Below, piece by piece: positions 11,271 to 22,223 of a stretch of 64,000 nt of DNA (the first letter of the stretch is position 1; every line of letters starts with the position of its first letter). The position numbers and the translations under genes were made by a program. Source of the stretch: Prorocentrum cordatum (Eukaryota; Sar; Dinophyceae; Prorocentrales; Prorocentraceae); contig CAUYUJ010018457.1 in assembly GCA_963575745.1 (NCBI GenBank), positions 37,501-101,500 of the forward strand, written 5' to 3'. Below the pieces are notes generated by a model that worked only from the letters and a program-made list of their open reading frames with translations, did not search any database and was not told where the DNA came from.

Positions 11271-12031
11271 CTACTCCTCTAGTGTTCTCCTGGAAGCCGT
11301 TTGGGGTCGATTCTTCAGACCTGGGTCCTGTCGTCGCCTATCCACCTCTGATCCCTCAACGACCAGCACCAGTTTCCCACTCGTCATTAAATCGACAATT
11401 GCGGCATTGCATTTGGTCACATCGTCTTTATGAATATACTGACACCTGCCATGCGAGATCCATCGGACCCGCCCGGATGTTTTCTCTAGAGCTTCGCACA
11501 TATATATATATATATATGTGTGTGTGTGTCTGTATACATATATATATATGTATATATAATGGCTAGCTAGATCGATGGCAACTCTACGGTATTCTGCACT
11601 AGCGTTGCCCTCCTTGAGTATTGTGTCATATATTGGTTTGGCGTCTACCACGTGAATCTGGCCCTCTCGGGCCCCAAGCCGGCAGTCTCGACGAGGTGCC
11701 GTGGTAAATGGCCCAAAACGGCGACGGTCGCCCCTGCGGTCACGTCGCGGAAGAGCACGTCTCTGCACATAACCTGCAAGTGCTCTACCTCGGCTACAAC
11801 CGAGGACAGGGCCTGCGTTTCGCCTGCCAGGGTGGATGGACCATCTCTCCGGAGCTCGGAGCTTCTCCAGCCCAGGATAGACGCCTTCACGCAACGATTG
11901 TCAGCTACGCTGCGACCGCATGCCAACACCATCCACGCCCCCTGTGTTGGGCCCTCGGGCAACCCTCGACGATCCTCTCGCTGAGCCGGACCTCCTACAC
12001 CGCTGGCGTCGGAGAAGGACGCGAATGACAT
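11271..12031 (-). pseudogene. C1 RNase H domain (broken)
   Basis: The frame 11,645-12,031 reads FASFSDASGVGG, LGWRSSELRR and STLAGETQALSSVVAEVEHLQ, the copia RNase H pattern (first catalytic Asp in FSDAS, Glu in AGETQA). After a frame change, 11,271-11,894 continues with HVVDAKPIYDTI (the DAKSLYD-like motif), YRRVAIDLA and VRWISHGRCQYIHKDDVTK. An ATATAT/GTGT microsatellite has expanded inside this segment. The piece is the 3' end of the C1 pol region. Confidence 0.7.
11500..11560. repeat. (AT)n-(GT)n-(AT)n microsatellite inside the RNase H remnant
   Basis: ATATATATAT, GTGTGTGTGT and a further ATATATATAT run occur where the surrounding minus-strand frame otherwise encodes RNase H, giving a Tyr-Ile repeat in translation. 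It is an expansion in already nonfunctional coding sequence. Confidence 0.85.
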
Positions 12032-12422
12032 GCTCTCCGGGTTCAGCTTCCAAACGATAATCCCACGAGACGCAGAGGATCAAGTACTTCACGAGATTGT
12101 TGGCTAGCGCGATGTCGCCCGCTGCGGGTGACTTCAGACGGCTGGCGAGCACGCTCGCCGGCCCTGCAGCCTCTGGGCGCGCCTCTCGGCCAGGCCAAAT
12201 GAATCTGTAGACCAGTGACCTACGAGATTTGAGCTCGGACTCTTCTAGTGGCGCATCCTTGTGGCTGAGGCGGCCCTCGACCTCTTCTAGGATGTATTTG
12301 CCCGCGTCGATGGCGGCGCGGATCGACCCTGCCGTCGGGCGGCGGCCGGTGCAGTCTACGGGGCTTGCTTGACAGTCTCAATACTTGCCAAATCAGAGCC
12401 AATCTTCGAGTACACGGCGGAG

Positions 12423-13027
12423 CTACGCTCGGTTCTCTTCCGACGAGCTCGCGATGAAGAGGTCATCGACCTCGAGAAGAATCATGTACAACAGGTCCCC
12501 CTTATCATTGTGCCGACACCAACCGCACGGTTCCAGCAGAGCACGAGTGAACCCGTGGCGCTCGAAGTGAGAGACCACAGTGCGACGCCAGGCTACTGGG
12601 GCGTTGTCGAGACCGCACGCGTTGACCTTCAGACGGATCAACGAACCGTTCGGCACGTTGACCCCCTCACACGGCTCCGCGAAAGCCCCCCCTGAGCTCG
12701 AGACATATTGTCCGGCTGGGCGAAGGCATCTTTGACATCCGAAATGTCGGCCGAAATGCCCATGTTCATCATCACTTGAACGAACAACATGACACTCGAC
12801 GTCTGTGGAGTGGGTGATTACACCTGCAGAGCACCTGCGTCTGGAGTCCTTGTGACCGTGCTCGCTCCACCGCTCCACCGGGATTTGGCCTCTGGGTCCT
12901 TGAAAGCGCCTTCCACCGGCTTCCACCTCCTGACCATCCGACTGGAGATCGCCCAGTCGGACTGCTCCTTCCGCGCGACTTCCGCTTGCGCCGGCGGGGT
13001 GACTTCGAACCCTCCTGATTCTTCCAT
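12423..13027 (-). pseudogene. C1 reverse transcriptase (broken), EVDD box
   Basis: The amino-terminal part (12,818-13,027) reads EVTPPAQAEVARKEQ, DWAISSRMVRRWKP and PEAKSRW, a copia RT entry pattern. After a frame change, 12,423-12,926 gives PNGSLIRLKVNACGLDNAPVAWRR, a GF segment and LLEVDDLFIASS, which is the palm box with EVDD in place of YVDD. The two frames overlap and differ, so a frameshift interrupts the domain. RNase H follows downstream as expected. Confidence 0.75.
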
Positions 13028-13060
13028 GGCCTTACAGCCCCATCATCAGAGGCGTCGAAC

Positions 13061-14099
13061 TTAGCGATCCGATGGACTCAGATTCTTTGGAGTCATCTCG
13101 CCATCACGGCTGGCCGTCGACGTCCTACGACAGGGCGTAGGCCCGGAGTCCAGAACCCACCTCGCCGACAGGAACCATCGCGAAATCCTCGCTCGCCCTC
13201 TCCTCCTCACGTCCTTCGGCGCCTCTGGCAGGGGACCTGGACCTCGGGGGTCGTCCGCCCTCAATGGGCCTCGCCATCTCGCCCGCGCTTCGGCGGCGCT
13301 GCGAGCCCCGGCTGATCTCTCCTGGGGCCGGAAAGGAAAAGGAGGGGGCGGCGGCGGCAGGCGGACAGGCCGGCGACGGCACTTCTTCCATCCTAGCCCG
13401 CTTGACATCTGGCGGCTCGCCGGCCGCTCTCTCCGGAAGCCCCCTGGGCCGTTGAATGCGCGCTGGGGCGTCCGAGGGCTGAACCAACCTCCTGGGGCGC
13501 GCCGGCCCCCTGGGTTCGACGGCGCTGGGCGACGGGAGCGGCGGCTGCGCGACGGCGGTCGACTCTCCAGGTGGGGGGGGCCCGGGGGGCCGCGATAACT
13601 CGGGCTCCGCTTCTCCGACTGACCCTGGCGACGGCGAAACTTCGAGCTCCCCCCCCGACCCCTCGGGGGCCGCCTGAGGCGGTGTCGACGAACCTCCACT
13701 GGGAGAAGGAGGACTCGTTCTTCCTCCGTCCGCAGGCGCCGTGGTCGAAGCCCCGGCGAGGTCGGATCCCGCTCTGGCCTCCATGGAGTCTGCCTCGGAG
13801 GGCGCTGCTCCCAGCAGACGTCTCGGCATTCTCCTGGGGGCAAGAGCGGGCCTGGCCCGCCGGAGTCCCCGGCTGAAGGACCTGGCCCCCTCGGAACTCT
13901 CGGGGCCTCCTGGGGCCCGGGGCCCGGGTCTCCCACGACGCGAGGGGCGGCGTCGAGGTCTGTCTGGCGGCCTCGCCCCAAGCATCTTCGGGCGGTGGGC
14001 CCTCGCGTTGAACATCCACCGCAGTGGCCCTCTGAGTGTCGGACTGCCTAATTCAGGAGTTCCTGCCACTGCGGGCTCTGGGCCAGCTGAATCCCGCAC
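13061..14099 (-). pseudogene. C1 linker between integrase and RT, Pro/Arg/Ser-rich
   Basis: Two overlapping minus-strand frames of 306 and 324 codons cover this stretch. The 324-codon frame is rich in Pro, Ser, Gly and Arg and lacks domains, which fits the low-complexity connector between integrase and RT in copia elements. High GC makes both frames open, so which one was coding is uncertain. Confidence 0.45.
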
Positions 14100-15157
14100 T
14101 CTTCATCGGAACTCGCAAGGCGCAGCTGCTCGTTGGAGCATTCATGGAGACGGGCCCGCATAGCAACCCAGACGGTCCCCCCTTCGGCAAGAACAACGAC
14201 TCCGGGGCTGGCCCATCCGCCCCTGCGTCTTCCTTGACTGTCGGCTCGCGACGTCGCCCTGGACATGCGACGCCACGCGTGCACCCGCTGACCCAGTGTG
14301 AAAATGTGAAGGGGCGGGGGTGCGAGCACGGGAAGCCATGCTGATCTTCTCCTTCGCGGTTGCCTCCATCGCGAACCTCCTGGCGGCTGCTCGGATCTCT
14401 GAGGCTCGCGAGAACTCCGCGCCGGCATCGTCCTGTTCCGACGGCGGCCGCGCGAGGTCTTGCCAGCCCGGGAGTCCAAAAGGAGCCGCCAGAAAGGATC
14501 TCGCGAGGCAATCGCGAATTGTCACCGAACACGGCCTGTAACGGAGAGAATCCCCTTCTGTGCCAGTATCTGTTCTTATGGGCAGTCAACTCAAACATGA
14601 GGGTGTCTAGATCTTCAAGATTGGAAGGAGCACCGGGACCAGATTCCAGTTAAAGCTTCAGTCTGCCTTGAACCCAGCCCCCGTGACGCTCGACTCGTCC
14701 GTTCAGCCGCAGAGAGTCGGCGTCGCACGCGTGGTGCTTGACCCCCCACTGTTCGAGTCCACGTGCGAAACTTCCCAAACTCAAATCAACCATCCGAAAT
14801 CAGAAGGTGGGGAGCACCGAGGGGTCTGATCCAGCACATCGTGAAACCAGAGCAGACAGTTACAGCTCGGGCGTCGCCGACTCGAGCGCACACCTGTAGG
14901 TTGGAGCCATGATCCACAACATTGATGATGGGATGGGTGTTGCACTGCAGCTCTATATAGAACAAGCCGGTTCAAACTGTGTGATTGAAACGGAACGTCC
15001 CTGGCAGAGCCACTCTCCGATGGACTCCGGCTCTGCGCTTCTCTTCGCACTCAGAACGCTTGAAGTGCTGGCCGAACCATCGGATGAGACGAGGCTTTAC
15101 GCCCCCCGCTCGTAGGACGCGACAGAACTTCCGATTGTCGGGGTGCCCCATGTGCAC
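14100..15157 (-). pseudogene. C1 integrase (broken)
   Basis: Read right to left, 14,972-15,157 gives HMGHPDNRKFCRVLRAGGVKP and FKRSECEEKRR, the zinc-binding GAG-preintegrase pattern seen in one dinoflagellate copia clade. Downstream, in other frames, come LARGLEQWGVKHHAC, SLRLNGRVERHGG (the NGxVER catalytic region) and NRYWHRRGFSPLQAVFG with RLPREILSGG from the integrase carboxy terminus. At least three frame changes make it nonfunctional. Confidence 0.65.
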
Positions 15158-15449
15158 GTGGAGTTTGAAGAGCAGCCTTTTCTATAACTTTTCCGGCACT
15201 TTCTCGTCGACCCCGGGGCTCCTCGTCGTCGCGCTGGATCGGGTCTCGAACTCATCACCACTTTCTTTGCTTCCCTCGGCTTCCGCTGCCTCGTCTATGG
15301 TAGGCAATCGACAAACCAGCAGGCTGTCCGCTTCTTCCGCAGGATGGCCCCCGTCGTCGAACTGGGCCCAGCTGGGCCTGTCGCCAGAGGCTCAGGCCCA
15401 TTATTCCGAGATAGCTCTGGCGGTGGCTCGAACGAACGGCAGGGGGTAT

Positions 15450-16376
15450 CTAGCGGCCTCGGAGGTCCGGTGGCTCCCTTAGAATGGCATGCCGACGCTC
15501 CCCCGTACAGAGTCGTCCTGTCATGGCGGCAATTATCCTACGATGGTCGCTCAGCAGTCCGGTCGGTTTCTTGCCCTGGAGGCTGACGGTGCACATGTCA
15601 ATCCTTAGTCTGGTGACTTCAGGAAGCGAACCTATGATCCCTGCGACCTCCAATCCCCAAGAGCTAGCGTATTGAGGGCGCTCGAATATAAAGAACCTAC
15701 CTCGGGAGTGCTGACACTGGGCGATCTCCATGCACCGCGCGAGATCCCTCAGACCCTCGAGGACCTCCTGGCGCCACTTGATGGGATCGCGCCAATCTAT
15801 GTTTAGCCAGATGATCGCCGAGAAGACCCGAAATTCCGAGCTGTGCCATGTCGTCTCTGGTTCTTCTCGATCGATGTGTTCCCAGAGCTATCGGACATGT
15901 TCTGATCGGCTCGAGCCCCAATCGATGGTTCGATCCAAGCTAGGGCGATATCCTAAGCGTCCTCCGAGCCTCTTGACATCCGGGGCTATCCTGGGTGGAG
16001 AGAACACTTCAAGGAACGTGGTCTTGGCCTTCTTGACACTAGGTGGTTTGGCCTCCTGAGCCCCCGCGAAGCACTCGAGCGCTCTGCGGACTCTGTGGTT
16101 CCAGGCCGCCTCGTGATCGTCATTGAACAGATCCCCGTCCAACCAAGATCCGGGCTCGCACCCGCGCTCTTCCGAGCCGTTGTCCGTCGCGGCGACGAGA
16201 GCTCCCCCCGACACCCCGGTCCTCGGAAACCCTATGGGCAGACTCGCACCCTCCAGGGGCTCGGGAACCTCTGTTTGGGCCTCCTTTCTTTTTTCTGCAT
16301 GCGCGCGCCGCGAACCCGGCTGCCCAAAGTGACCCAGAAGGCATGGTGCATCCTGCTCTGCAGCAGGATGCTTCAC
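15450..16376 (-). pseudogene. C1 methyltransferase-like domain before integrase (broken)
   Basis: The frame 15,888-16,376 ends with TTFLEVFSPPRIAPDVK, a motif-I-like segment of a Rossmann fold, and a SLDRTIDWG acidic segment. The next frame (15,450-15,731) has MEIAQCQHSRGRFFIFERP and LRIDMCTVSL. This arrangement recurs between protease and integrase in copia elements of dinoflagellates and is comparable with domains in the two other copia elements of this window. Captured cytosine methyltransferases have been reported in dinoflagellate copia elements; whether this degraded domain belongs to that group is inference. Confidence 0.5.
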
Positions 16377-17118
16377 GTATGGGCCTCTGGACTACACGAG
16401 GTCCCACTGGCTTTCCGGCGGCGGCGCCGTCGTCGCGGTCGGAGCGGTCCGGCGGCGTTTGCCATCCGCGCCCGCTACTGCTGCTGGATGGCCCACCAGC
16501 TATACTCGCGTGGCGGTTCATGAAATTGGCCATCGCTGATACGGACGTCGCTATCTGTACAGTCATGGTGGTCAACTGGTCCAGGGCCATGTGCATGGTC
16601 GCGATTTCGACTTGCATGGCTGCGAGTTTGTCCGAGATGGTGCCCGCCGCTTCGCCAAACTCTTCGAACACGCGGAGCATCCTGCGAATGCGCATGGCGC
16701 CCTGATGGATTTGCTGGAGCCCCTCCTCGACCTGCCCGTTGCCGCCGATCTGGGGCGAGCTCGCCACGTCGAGCATCTGGCCGATCGCAGGCTTGATCTT
16801 GGCGGTTTGCTGAACCCCGTCCGGCAGATTGCGGAGGTGCCACGAGAAGGACTGCATCATCGACGAGATGCCGTTCGCTGCGTTGAGGGTCGCTGTCCCG
16901 TCGATGAAGCCTTCCTGGGCCTGCGTCATCTCGACCGTCTGCTGTGCTAGCTCTGCCGCGCGGCGGACTGCTTGAGCAGCGCTCCCGGGGCGATCTTCAG
17001 ACTCTTGATCGGCACCTCGTCGCGCCCAATCGAGCCTGGCTCCGCATCCCGCAACGCCACCAATTCCCCCGCTGACGGCCGCGCGGGCGGCGCCTGTCCA
17101 CGGGGCGGTCGCGGTCAA
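16120..17118 (-). CDS. C1 helical Gag-associated segment (332-codon frame)
   Basis: Residues about 60-215 form a long helical, coiled-coil-like region (for example QIHQGAMRIRRMLRVFEEFG and ISDKLAAMQVEIATMHMALD), followed by a Ser/Gly-rich tail. It lies between the protease/Gag region and the methyltransferase-like domain of C1, in the same direction. The carboxy-terminal 100 codons overlap the frame of the next domain and look noncoding. I recognise no named family; a structural part of the polyprotein is most likely. Confidence 0.4.
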   Translation of the reverse strand: MTATAPWTGAARAAVSGGIGGVAGCGARLDWARRGADQESEDRPGSAAQAVRRAAELAQQTVEMTQAQEGFIDGTATLNAANGISSMMQSFSWHLRNLPDGVQQTAKIKPAIGQMLDVASSPQIGGNGQVEEGLQQIHQGAMRIRRMLRVFEEFGEAAGTISDKLAAMQVEIATMHMALDQLTTMTVQIATSVSAMANFMNRHASIAGGPSSSSSGRGWQTPPDRSDRDDGAAAGKPVGPRVVQRPIREASCCRAGCTMPSGSLWAAGFAARACRKKKGGPNRGSRAPGGCESAHRVSEDRGVGGSSRRRDGQRLGRARVRARILVGRGSVQ

Positions 17119-17678
17119 CCACTGGCGGTGCCTTGCTCGGCACTAGAACTCGCTTGACTGGTGGGTTTTTGGTCGTCAGAGCGCAGCTCGGAGCCCCTGT
17201 TCTCGAATGGGCTCCTGCCGCGCTGCTGCTGGAGATGGCATCGGCGGTGGCCTGGAGCCCGGACCGCGAAGCGATGTGGGCTTGCTCGACCACGAGCTCG
17301 GCCGCGGCCGGACATCCGCCTGCCTCGGCGGCGCCGGCGGCCAGAGGCCCCAAGGTGGCCGGCGCTGCTGCAGCTGCTGCTCCCGCGTCGGCGGCTGCGG
17401 CTGCCCCTGATCCGCTGCTCTGGCCCGGGTTGACTGAGCCCCCGTCCTCGTTGGCGTTGACCGCCATGGCACCAGCCTCTTCCTCGGCTAGGCGCAGCTC
17501 CCCCCTCAGCCTTCGCAGGCGCTCCTCCTGGGACTGCCGATCGCTCGAGTCGCCCCCCTCCCCGCTGACAGCTCCCGCTGCAGCCGGCACGGTCGTCAGC
17601 AGGCTCGCGCGAAGCATGGCCGTTGGCTGCCTGGGCGCGAGTCCTGTCGGAGGTCTCGCGAGTTCTAGCTCTGAGAAT
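17119..17678. other. C1 interior between the coiled-coil segment and the protease remnant; no domain recognised
   Basis: Frames are open on both strands here (for example 16,997-17,755 minus), with an Ala/Gly/Arg-rich composition typical of GC-rich low-complexity DNA. The minus-strand frame is the likelier continuation of the C1 polyprotein, but it shows no motif. Confidence 0.35.
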
Positions 17679-18457
17679 TCATGAGCCGAAATGGCCTGCG
17701 GAGGCGAGAAGGGCGATCCCCTGTGAGCGGCCTGTCCTGAGGAATTTGAAGACACTCTTCGCCTTCGCTGACGGGGTCGCTTCTAAGCGCGGACCTGCTT
17801 CTGCGAGGTTATGCTGAGGCCGTGGCTGGACCTTGGGTTCGAGGAGGTTAACCTCTGAGATCCCCCGAGACGCCTTGCTGCTTTCGCGGCGCCCCTCCGA
17901 GAGCGGGCCCCCGAACCCATCGTGGGCCTCTAGGTAGTCGAATCCTAAGATGTTCCCTTCTTGGCTGCAGTGTCCCCCCCTTCGGCGCCGCGGTCTCGGG
18001 GCGACTCTGACAACCATGGCAACGATCAAGAGACAGTCGAGCAGATGGATACACCGTCGCGCAATGCCGGAATCGGACATTTGCTTCACTGGCCCGCCAG
18101 TGAACGCAAACGACGTCGGCGCGAGAAAAGGAAAATGCTGCAGTGCACCAGGGGGAATGTAGATCCGACGGCTCAACGGCCTCGCGATATCGGCCACCCG
18201 AAGGCCAGCTTCTCCAAAGGCGTTGCGAGCTCGAACGCCCCTGACCTCGCGGCGTCGCCCGGTAGACTGATCACGCACTGCAGGAAGTCAAGCAAATTTA
18301 CGCTTGGGACTTGCGGAATGTCTCCGGCGATCGCCGTCGTCTCCATGGCGCCCAGAACGCCGAACAGGCGCCGCGGGAAGAAGACAGAGCCGACGACGCT
18401 TGCCGGACCGCCCGCGCCGCGAGCAGCAACTGGTCGGCGATGGTCGGGCGACGCCAA
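17679..18457 (-). pseudogene. C1 retropepsin region (broken)
   Basis: The 199-codon frame contains GNILGFDYLEAHDGFG, which matches the carboxy-terminal retropepsin segment in which a Gly-hydrophobic-Asp-x-Leu motif follows the flap. Upstream (18,173-18,457) a frame with VPSVNLLDFLQCVISLPGDAA may be the preceding linker. I did not find an intact catalytic DTG/DSG. The position between Gag and the methyltransferase-like domain fits protease. Confidence 0.45.
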
Positions 18458-18487
18458 CGCGCGCTGAAGCCCGATGTCTGCCGGCGC

Positions 18488-19691
18488 CTAGGATTCTGCG
18501 TCGAACGCCGGCACTCCGACGAGATCTTTCCCTGCGCCAGGGCCCGCCAGCCCCTGGGTGGTCAAGGAAACGACGAAGGCGCCGTCCTTCAGGATCTCGT
18601 CCTGAGGCCTCGACTTGGAAGCAACGTCCTCTGGGGGCGGCGCCGGCGCTGCCTCGCGCCCGTTAAATGCGCGCGCTGAGAGCTTCTGTCTGTCGGAGTT
18701 CTGTCCAGCCTGTGGCTTCGCCCTCGCCCTCGCCCAGGTCGTCGTCGCTGGAGCCCTCGCTCGAAACGCCGCCGCCATCGAACCGACCGGCCGGGGAGGG
18801 GCGAGGCGAGGGGGGGGGGGGCTGGCTCGAAGCGCGCCCGCCTTCAAGCCCCTGCTCCTCACCTGGGCCTGAGCTACGAGCAGGGGGCCCACAGCCGCAG
18901 CCGTCCTACCGGGCAGGAGCTTCTCGGACCCCGTCGCATCCATCTGACGGAGAGCCCGAGCGACGCTGTCTGAGGCCGGCCCCTCTTCCAAGAAGGCCTT
19001 TCAGCTTTGCCGAGAACCGCGCGTCGCGACCTTCTGCCTCCGCCAAGTGCGCCTCTCTACGGATTAATTGCACCGGCGATTCCCGCGGTTCTCTAGCAGC
19101 TTCGACAAGGGCCATCCGACCGGCACGACGCAGATCGTCGCCCTCACGCTCGCCTGCCATGATGTCCATATTATTCAGAATCACGTCGAGCCAACTCGCA
19201 CCATCGAATTTTGCCTGGGAGCTCCATTTAAATAATTTGAGCTGCTCGTCTCCAGAGCGCCACATCGGCGCCCGTATGCTATCGCCGGACGGCGCGAGCC
19301 CACTGTCTGTAGTGACTCCAGCCCGGCCATGCCGGCGGGCCCGAGTAGTCGCCTCTGCCAGCAGCGCCAGCGCCCCAGCCGCCCGTCCACTAGTCAGTGG
19401 CGCCCCTGCCAGTTGACCAGCCATCCCAGGAGGCTGCCCCCTCGCTGTCGTCGCCGTCCCCGGCGTTCCACCCGCCGCTGCGCCAATCGTTCAAGCGCCA
19501 GCTGCTCCTCTCGGACTGCCCCCACTGGTCGCGATCCTCTGTTCGGGAAGTTGCTGCTGTGGCCGACTGCTGTCGGCGGCCGCCTGCCAGGGATCCGATG
19601 CGGGAGACCCGGGCGTCTGCGCTGCCTCGGTCGTGGCGATAGTCTCTCGCGCTATGTTCGCTATGACCTGGCGCAGCTGGTCCGTCGTCAA
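18488..19691 (-). pseudogene. C1 Gag remnant
   Basis: Three minus-strand frames follow the 5' LTR. The first (19,491-19,691) starts MTTDQLRQVIANIARETIAT. The second (18,906-19,424) contains LKLFKWSSQAKFDGASWLDVI and a Glu/Arg-rich helix, the pattern of a copia Gag amino terminus. The third (18,488-18,991) is Ala/Arg-rich. They occupy different frames, so Gag is interrupted. Confidence 0.5.
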
Positions 19692-19895
19692 TCCTGCTGA
19701 CTCCTGCCGGGCCCTGGCAGCGTCTCAGCTGCCTGCCTCGTCACGTATCTGCTCCACTGCACGTGGCCCCATGCCGCGGGAGCCGCGCCGGTCTGGCCGC
19801 GGCCGCGAGGACCTGGCCGGGGCTCTCGACGGGCTGCAGGGCACGCCGCTTCAGCGCGTCGCCTCGCCCCCCATTGGCGCCCAGCGGGATGCACC

Positions 19896-19907
19896 GCTCC
19901 GCTACCA
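19896..19907 (-). other. C1 primer-binding site (initiator-tRNA-type)
   Basis: The minus strand reads TGGTAGCGGAGC, 2 nt downstream of the CA that ends the 5' LTR. It resembles the complement of an initiator tRNA-Met 3' end including CCA. The same 11-12 nt core occurs at the corresponding place in E2 and, with two mismatches, in the 16-kb element. Confidence 0.7.
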
Positions 19908-19909
19908 CC

Positions 19910-20016
19910 TGCGGCGGCAACTCCCCTCCCCAAGTGCTTTTTAGCCTTGAGCCGACATGAATGCGGAACATAATCCACTGTGCTGAATCTAAACGACCGA
20001 ATCTGGGACACTTCCA
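19910..20016 (-). repeat. C1 5' LTR
   Basis: Direct partner of 10,835-10,940. On the plus strand it starts TGCGGCGGCAACTCC and ends ATCTGGGACACTTCCA. The primer-binding site adjoins its left side, which fixes it as the 5' LTR of a minus-strand element. Confidence 0.75.
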
Positions 20017-21130
20017 CTGTCCACTGCTGTGGCGCTGCTTGAACATCTTCTGCGATGCCAGCAACGCGAGCAGAACTCGAGCGTCGGCACGACGCCGCCG
20101 CTCGCGTCGATGCCAGGCTGGCTCGGGCCGCTTGGCCGTTGGCGCCCAGGCGCGGCGGACCCCCCCCCGCGCGACCCCTATGTAGGAGCCAGGAAAACGC
20201 GCACAATGGAATTTCACACGAAGGGTTTTGGCACCACCAACGGGGCAACGCATGTGCACCCATGCCACTGGATCCCCGGCGACCCGACACAGGGTTGATG
20301 TACGGCCGCGCGCTAAGATAAAATTGAAGGTATGGTGTGGCAGCGCTGTTGGCGGCGACTAGATCCCAATCTCCGCTACCAACAGACATGACGTAGTGGT
20401 TTGGCACAGCCAAACCACCATGCAACGTCAGTTTGTTCATCCGTTGACAGCAGCACGCGTCGCGGCAGCAGAACGCAATAGCGAGCGAGGGCACGCGGGA
20501 CCAGCGATGTGGCTGGCCAGCTGCCAGCGCGATGTCGGCAAAAGTGCCAACATCCACGTAGGATCGTTTTGGGCGTGGTATCCGGCGCAGCTGCATCGCG
20601 CTGCCAGGTGCCGCGGCCTTGCGTTTGTAGCGCCAGGCCCCGCGCGCTCCTCGAGGCGGGAAAACACAAAGGAATCGCGCATACTCTTGCGGGGCCGGCG
20701 AAACCGATCGTACATCAAGGAAATTCCTTTGTGTGCCCCGCGCGTTGGCAATGTAAGCGGACCGCACAAGAAGAAATTACACGAGACTTCGTGGCACACA
20801 ACAAAAATTACAGCAATGCCCTTTGGGTTGCGCTTTTCGCGCGCGGTGACAGCTCCGAGCTGGAAAGGAAGGGGGGCGGGGCAAGTCAAAGCAGGGGAAG
20901 ACGGGAAGGAGGATGAGGGCGAGAAACAAGCGAAGGAAGCAACGGAAGGAACCCAGGATGCGCGCAAGCGAAGCCAACGCTGCGCGCCGAGACAGTTGTT
21001 CGTTCGTTCGGTTGGCCGTGCGGCATATGAATAAAAAATTGCTGCCTATAGCGAAGGGACTCTTTGGGAAAGAGACTCGCGCTCTCTACAATTACTCGAT
21101 ATGAATACTACTTTCCCTCTTCCCCTGTTG
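20017..21130. other. No recognisable gene; contains two short inverted repeats
   Basis: Overlapping frames on both strands lack domains. A perfect 10-bp inverted repeat with a 3-nt loop lies at 20,396-20,418 (GTGGTTTGGC-ACA-GCCAAACCAC). A perfect 12-bp inverted repeat (ACACAAAGGAAT and its complement) occupies 20,664-20,675 and 20,723-20,734. Neither is next to a recognisable gene end. Confidence 0.5.
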
Positions 21131-21279
21131 CCGTTTGGGGGGTGTTCGCCCCCCCCCCCCCCCCGCGTACTGTTTTTTACACACAGGTTTCCCCGAAGTT
21201 AGGTTTTCGCCTGCATTTTTTTCCAAAATGCTGCTCTCGCTGAGGCGCCGGCCTCATTTTCGGGCCCCGCTCGTTCCGC

Positions 21280-21720
21280 ATCGTGCTCCCGCTGCAGCGT
21301 TGGCATCATTTCCGCCGGCGCCTGGGCTGCACGCCCGAGCCGGCGCCCGGGCCGGCGCTCGGGCCGCCGGGTCCGGATCCAGTTCCGGCGGCCCCCGGAA
21401 AATGGAGTTCCGAGGCGGCGCTGGAAAAAAACAATTCTAATACACATTTTTCCTTTGAGAATGCTAAATGTCTGCTTCCCGCGCCCGGGAGGCCTCCTGG
21501 GCCGATTCCGACGCCTGGGCCGGCGCCCGAGCCGGCGCCCGGGCCGGACGCCCGAGCCGGCGCCCGGGCTGACGCCCGGGCCGGGTCCGGAGCCGGTTCC
21601 GGCCGGCGCCGGAAAATCGAGTGCCGAGGCGGCGCCGAAAAAAGGCCATTCCAATACACATTTTTCCTTTGAAAATGCTGAATTTCTGCTTCTGGCGCCC
21701 GGCGTGCTTCCGCTCGTTCC
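21280..21720 (+). repeat. Tandem duplication (about 225-bp spacing) with CCCGGGCCGGCG-type minisatellite
   Basis: The block CCGGATCC/CCGGAGCC ... GGAAAATxGAGTxCCGAGGCGGCG ... CCAATACACATTTTTCCTTTGA ... ATGCT occurs twice, starting near 21,366 and 21,588. Between and before the copies are 12-bp GC repeats of the form GCCCGAGCCGGC/GCCCGGGCCGGC (21,320-21,365 and 21,500-21,585). A run of about 16 C lies just upstream near 21,151-21,170. Confidence 0.75.
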
Positions 21721-22223
21721 GAATCGTGCCTCATTTCCGCGCTTCCGCTCGTTTCGACTCGTGTTCCCGCTGCAGCGCTGGCGCCATGTCCCGTGCCATG
21801 CCACGGCATGCAATGCAATGCTGGGTTGATACTACGCTTCGCGGTGCTCTTCTACGCCATGCCATGCCGTGCTCTACAATGCATCGCGTACCCTTTCGGG
21901 ATCATTGCCCTGCTCGACATCCGACTGTGCGAGTAGAGAGGGGATCTGCGCCATGGTCAGGGATGGGAGGGAGGGGTAGGATGTCAGATATGACGCGAGC
22001 GCACCTAGCTTGTCCCAACCCCCTCTCCCGCACCCCGTTACGAGCGCGCGACGATCTGTTCTGGCACGCCGGCAGAGGATTCCCAGTTGCTGGTGAGCGG
22101 CCTTTCCACCCGTCACGCATTCCAAACAAATGCGGCCAGCTAAAAACACTTGCCACGCAAAACCGCCAGCTCCAAACACCGACGCCACCCCGATCCCCGC
22201 ATCCGTGCCAGGAACCCTCTTGG

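Larger units (their letters stand above)
10835..20016 (-). mobile_element. C1: decayed Ty1/copia-type LTR retrotransposon, about 9.2 kb
   Basis: Two similar direct repeats of about 106 bp bound a minus-strand series of copia domains in normal order: Gag, protease, methyltransferase-like, integrase, linker, RT, RNase H. The repeats run TG to CA. A primer-binding site matching TGGTAGCGGAGC lies 2 nt inside the 5' LTR (right end). Every domain is split by frame changes or stops and the LTRs differ at roughly a dozen positions, so the copy is old. I could not find a convincing target-site duplication. It sits at the right edge of the 90-bp satellite array. Confidence 0.8.

Noticed and set aside
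13061-14099. A 306-codon Arg/Pro-rich protein on the minus strand as an independent gene
   Set aside because: It overlaps the 324-codon frame and lies exactly where the copia integrase-RT connector belongs; high GC explains the second open frame.
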